From contig NZ_JAJHNP010000003.1 in the NCBI RefSeq assembly GCF_020819595.1, positions 62,001-126,000 of the forward strand: 64,000 bases of DNA, read 5' to 3'. Positions 63,916 to 64,000 of the stretch are shown here, piece by piece. A program made the translations under genes and the position numbers. Within the stretch, counting starts at the first letter, position 1. Every line of letters starts with the position of its first letter. The stretch is from Streptomyces barringtoniae (GTDB taxonomy: Bacteria; Actinomycetota; Actinomycetes; Streptomycetales; Streptomycetaceae). The notes under the pieces are model-generated. The model saw nothing but the letters and a program-made list of their open reading frames with translations, was not told the origin of the DNA and did not search any database.

Positions 63916-64000
63916 GTGACCACCGCCGTCGAACAGTACGAGCGACTGCTCGCCGACCACTGCACCTGGATGGCTCGGCGGTGACATCGAGGCGGCGGTC
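63916..64000 (+). pseudogene. Methyltransferase-like gene start with frameshift, partial at right edge
   Basis: AAGGGA seven bases upstream marks the GTG at 63916, which encodes TTAVEQYERLLADHCTWMAR and then stops. If one G near 63973 is removed, the frame continues TWM-LGGDIEAAV to the edge. That matches the N-terminus I remember for a class of actinobacterial SAM-dependent methyltransferases (EQYExLLAxHYTWMLGGD). The gene therefore starts normally but carries a one-base insertion 19 codons in, or a sequencing error. The rest lies outside the window. Confidence 0.6.

Overview
The window is very GC-rich, its genes show near-saturated GC at the third codon position, and its families are those of a soil actinomycete, almost certainly a Streptomyces: a DUF574/Methyltransf_19 methyltransferase, a spore-associated (SapA-like) secreted protein, MmyB-type XRE regulators, an nSTAND/WD40 protein, a DUF1275 membrane protein, a HelD/HelR ATPase, and rare TTA (bldA) codons in two genes. 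No ribosomal, tRNA or other core gene is present, and decayed gene pieces are frequent. This suggests a variable chromosome arm rather than the core. Species and position are inference.

Layout. 0-6 kb: a partial methyltransferase, a GNAT acetyltransferase, an APH-like kinase, a short-chain dehydrogenase and its divergent MmyB-type regulator. 6.4-10.7 kb: a transposase remnant, then a three-gene molybdenum hydroxylase (2Fe-2S, FAD and Mo-cofactor subunits) with overlapping frames. 11-15.5 kb: a DUF427 protein, an Asp-nucleophile alpha/beta hydrolase, and a MOSC-FAD/NAD reductase-ferredoxin fusion. 15.5-17.8 kb: a graveyard of transposase, MFS, mercuric-reductase-like, carboxymuconolactone-decarboxylase-like and DUF3761-like pieces around a tRNA-T-arm-like sequence. 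17.8-19.8 kb: a secreted lamin-tail-domain protein and an NmrA-type oxidoreductase.

20.3-26.7 kb is the metabolic centrepiece: a translationally coupled operon for the hydroxyquinol branch of aromatic degradation. It holds a maleylacetate reductase/hydroxyquinol 1,2-dioxygenase fusion, an FAD phenol hydroxylase, both 3-oxoadipate CoA-transferase subunits and a thiolase, with a convergent AraC regulator. The genes account for phenol or resorcinol to hydroxyquinol, maleylacetate, 3-oxoadipate, 3-oxoadipyl-CoA, and finally acetyl-CoA plus succinyl-CoA. A dihydrolipoyl dehydrogenase and an orphan ATP-synthase b-like subunit follow.

30.3-32 kb is decayed DNA (NucA/NucB nuclease piece, frameshifted membrane protein). 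32.3-36 kb: a HelR-like RNA-polymerase-recycling ATPase, then a TetR/SRPBCC divergent pair sharing two palindromic operators. 36-46.7 kb: secreted and envelope proteins, including an L,D-transpeptidase lipoprotein, a DUF1275 membrane protein, a large GH92 alpha-mannosidase with a paired LacI-like operator upstream and a strong terminator, and a peptidase-inhibitor-like secreted protein. 46.9-50.7 kb: an XRE-nSTAND-WD40 signalling ATPase with two TTA codons. 50.8-58 kb: an envelope protein, a double-domain MerR regulator divergent from an erythromycin-esterase-family hydrolase, a PstS-like lipoprotein, a DHA2 efflux pump and a secreted lytic transglycosylase. 58-64 kb: a VOC remnant, a SapA-like gene with a stop at codon 2, a zinc-ribbon protein, a DinB protein, a Cys-cluster pentapeptide-repeat protein, an SMI1/KNR4 protein, an SRPBCC protein and a frameshifted methyltransferase start at the right edge.

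I do not see a convincing new defence or biosynthetic system, no CRISPR array and no phage module. The most interesting items are the hydroxyquinol fusion operon, the bldA-marked nSTAND protein, the paired operators, the MOSC-reductase fusion and the apparent recent inactivations.
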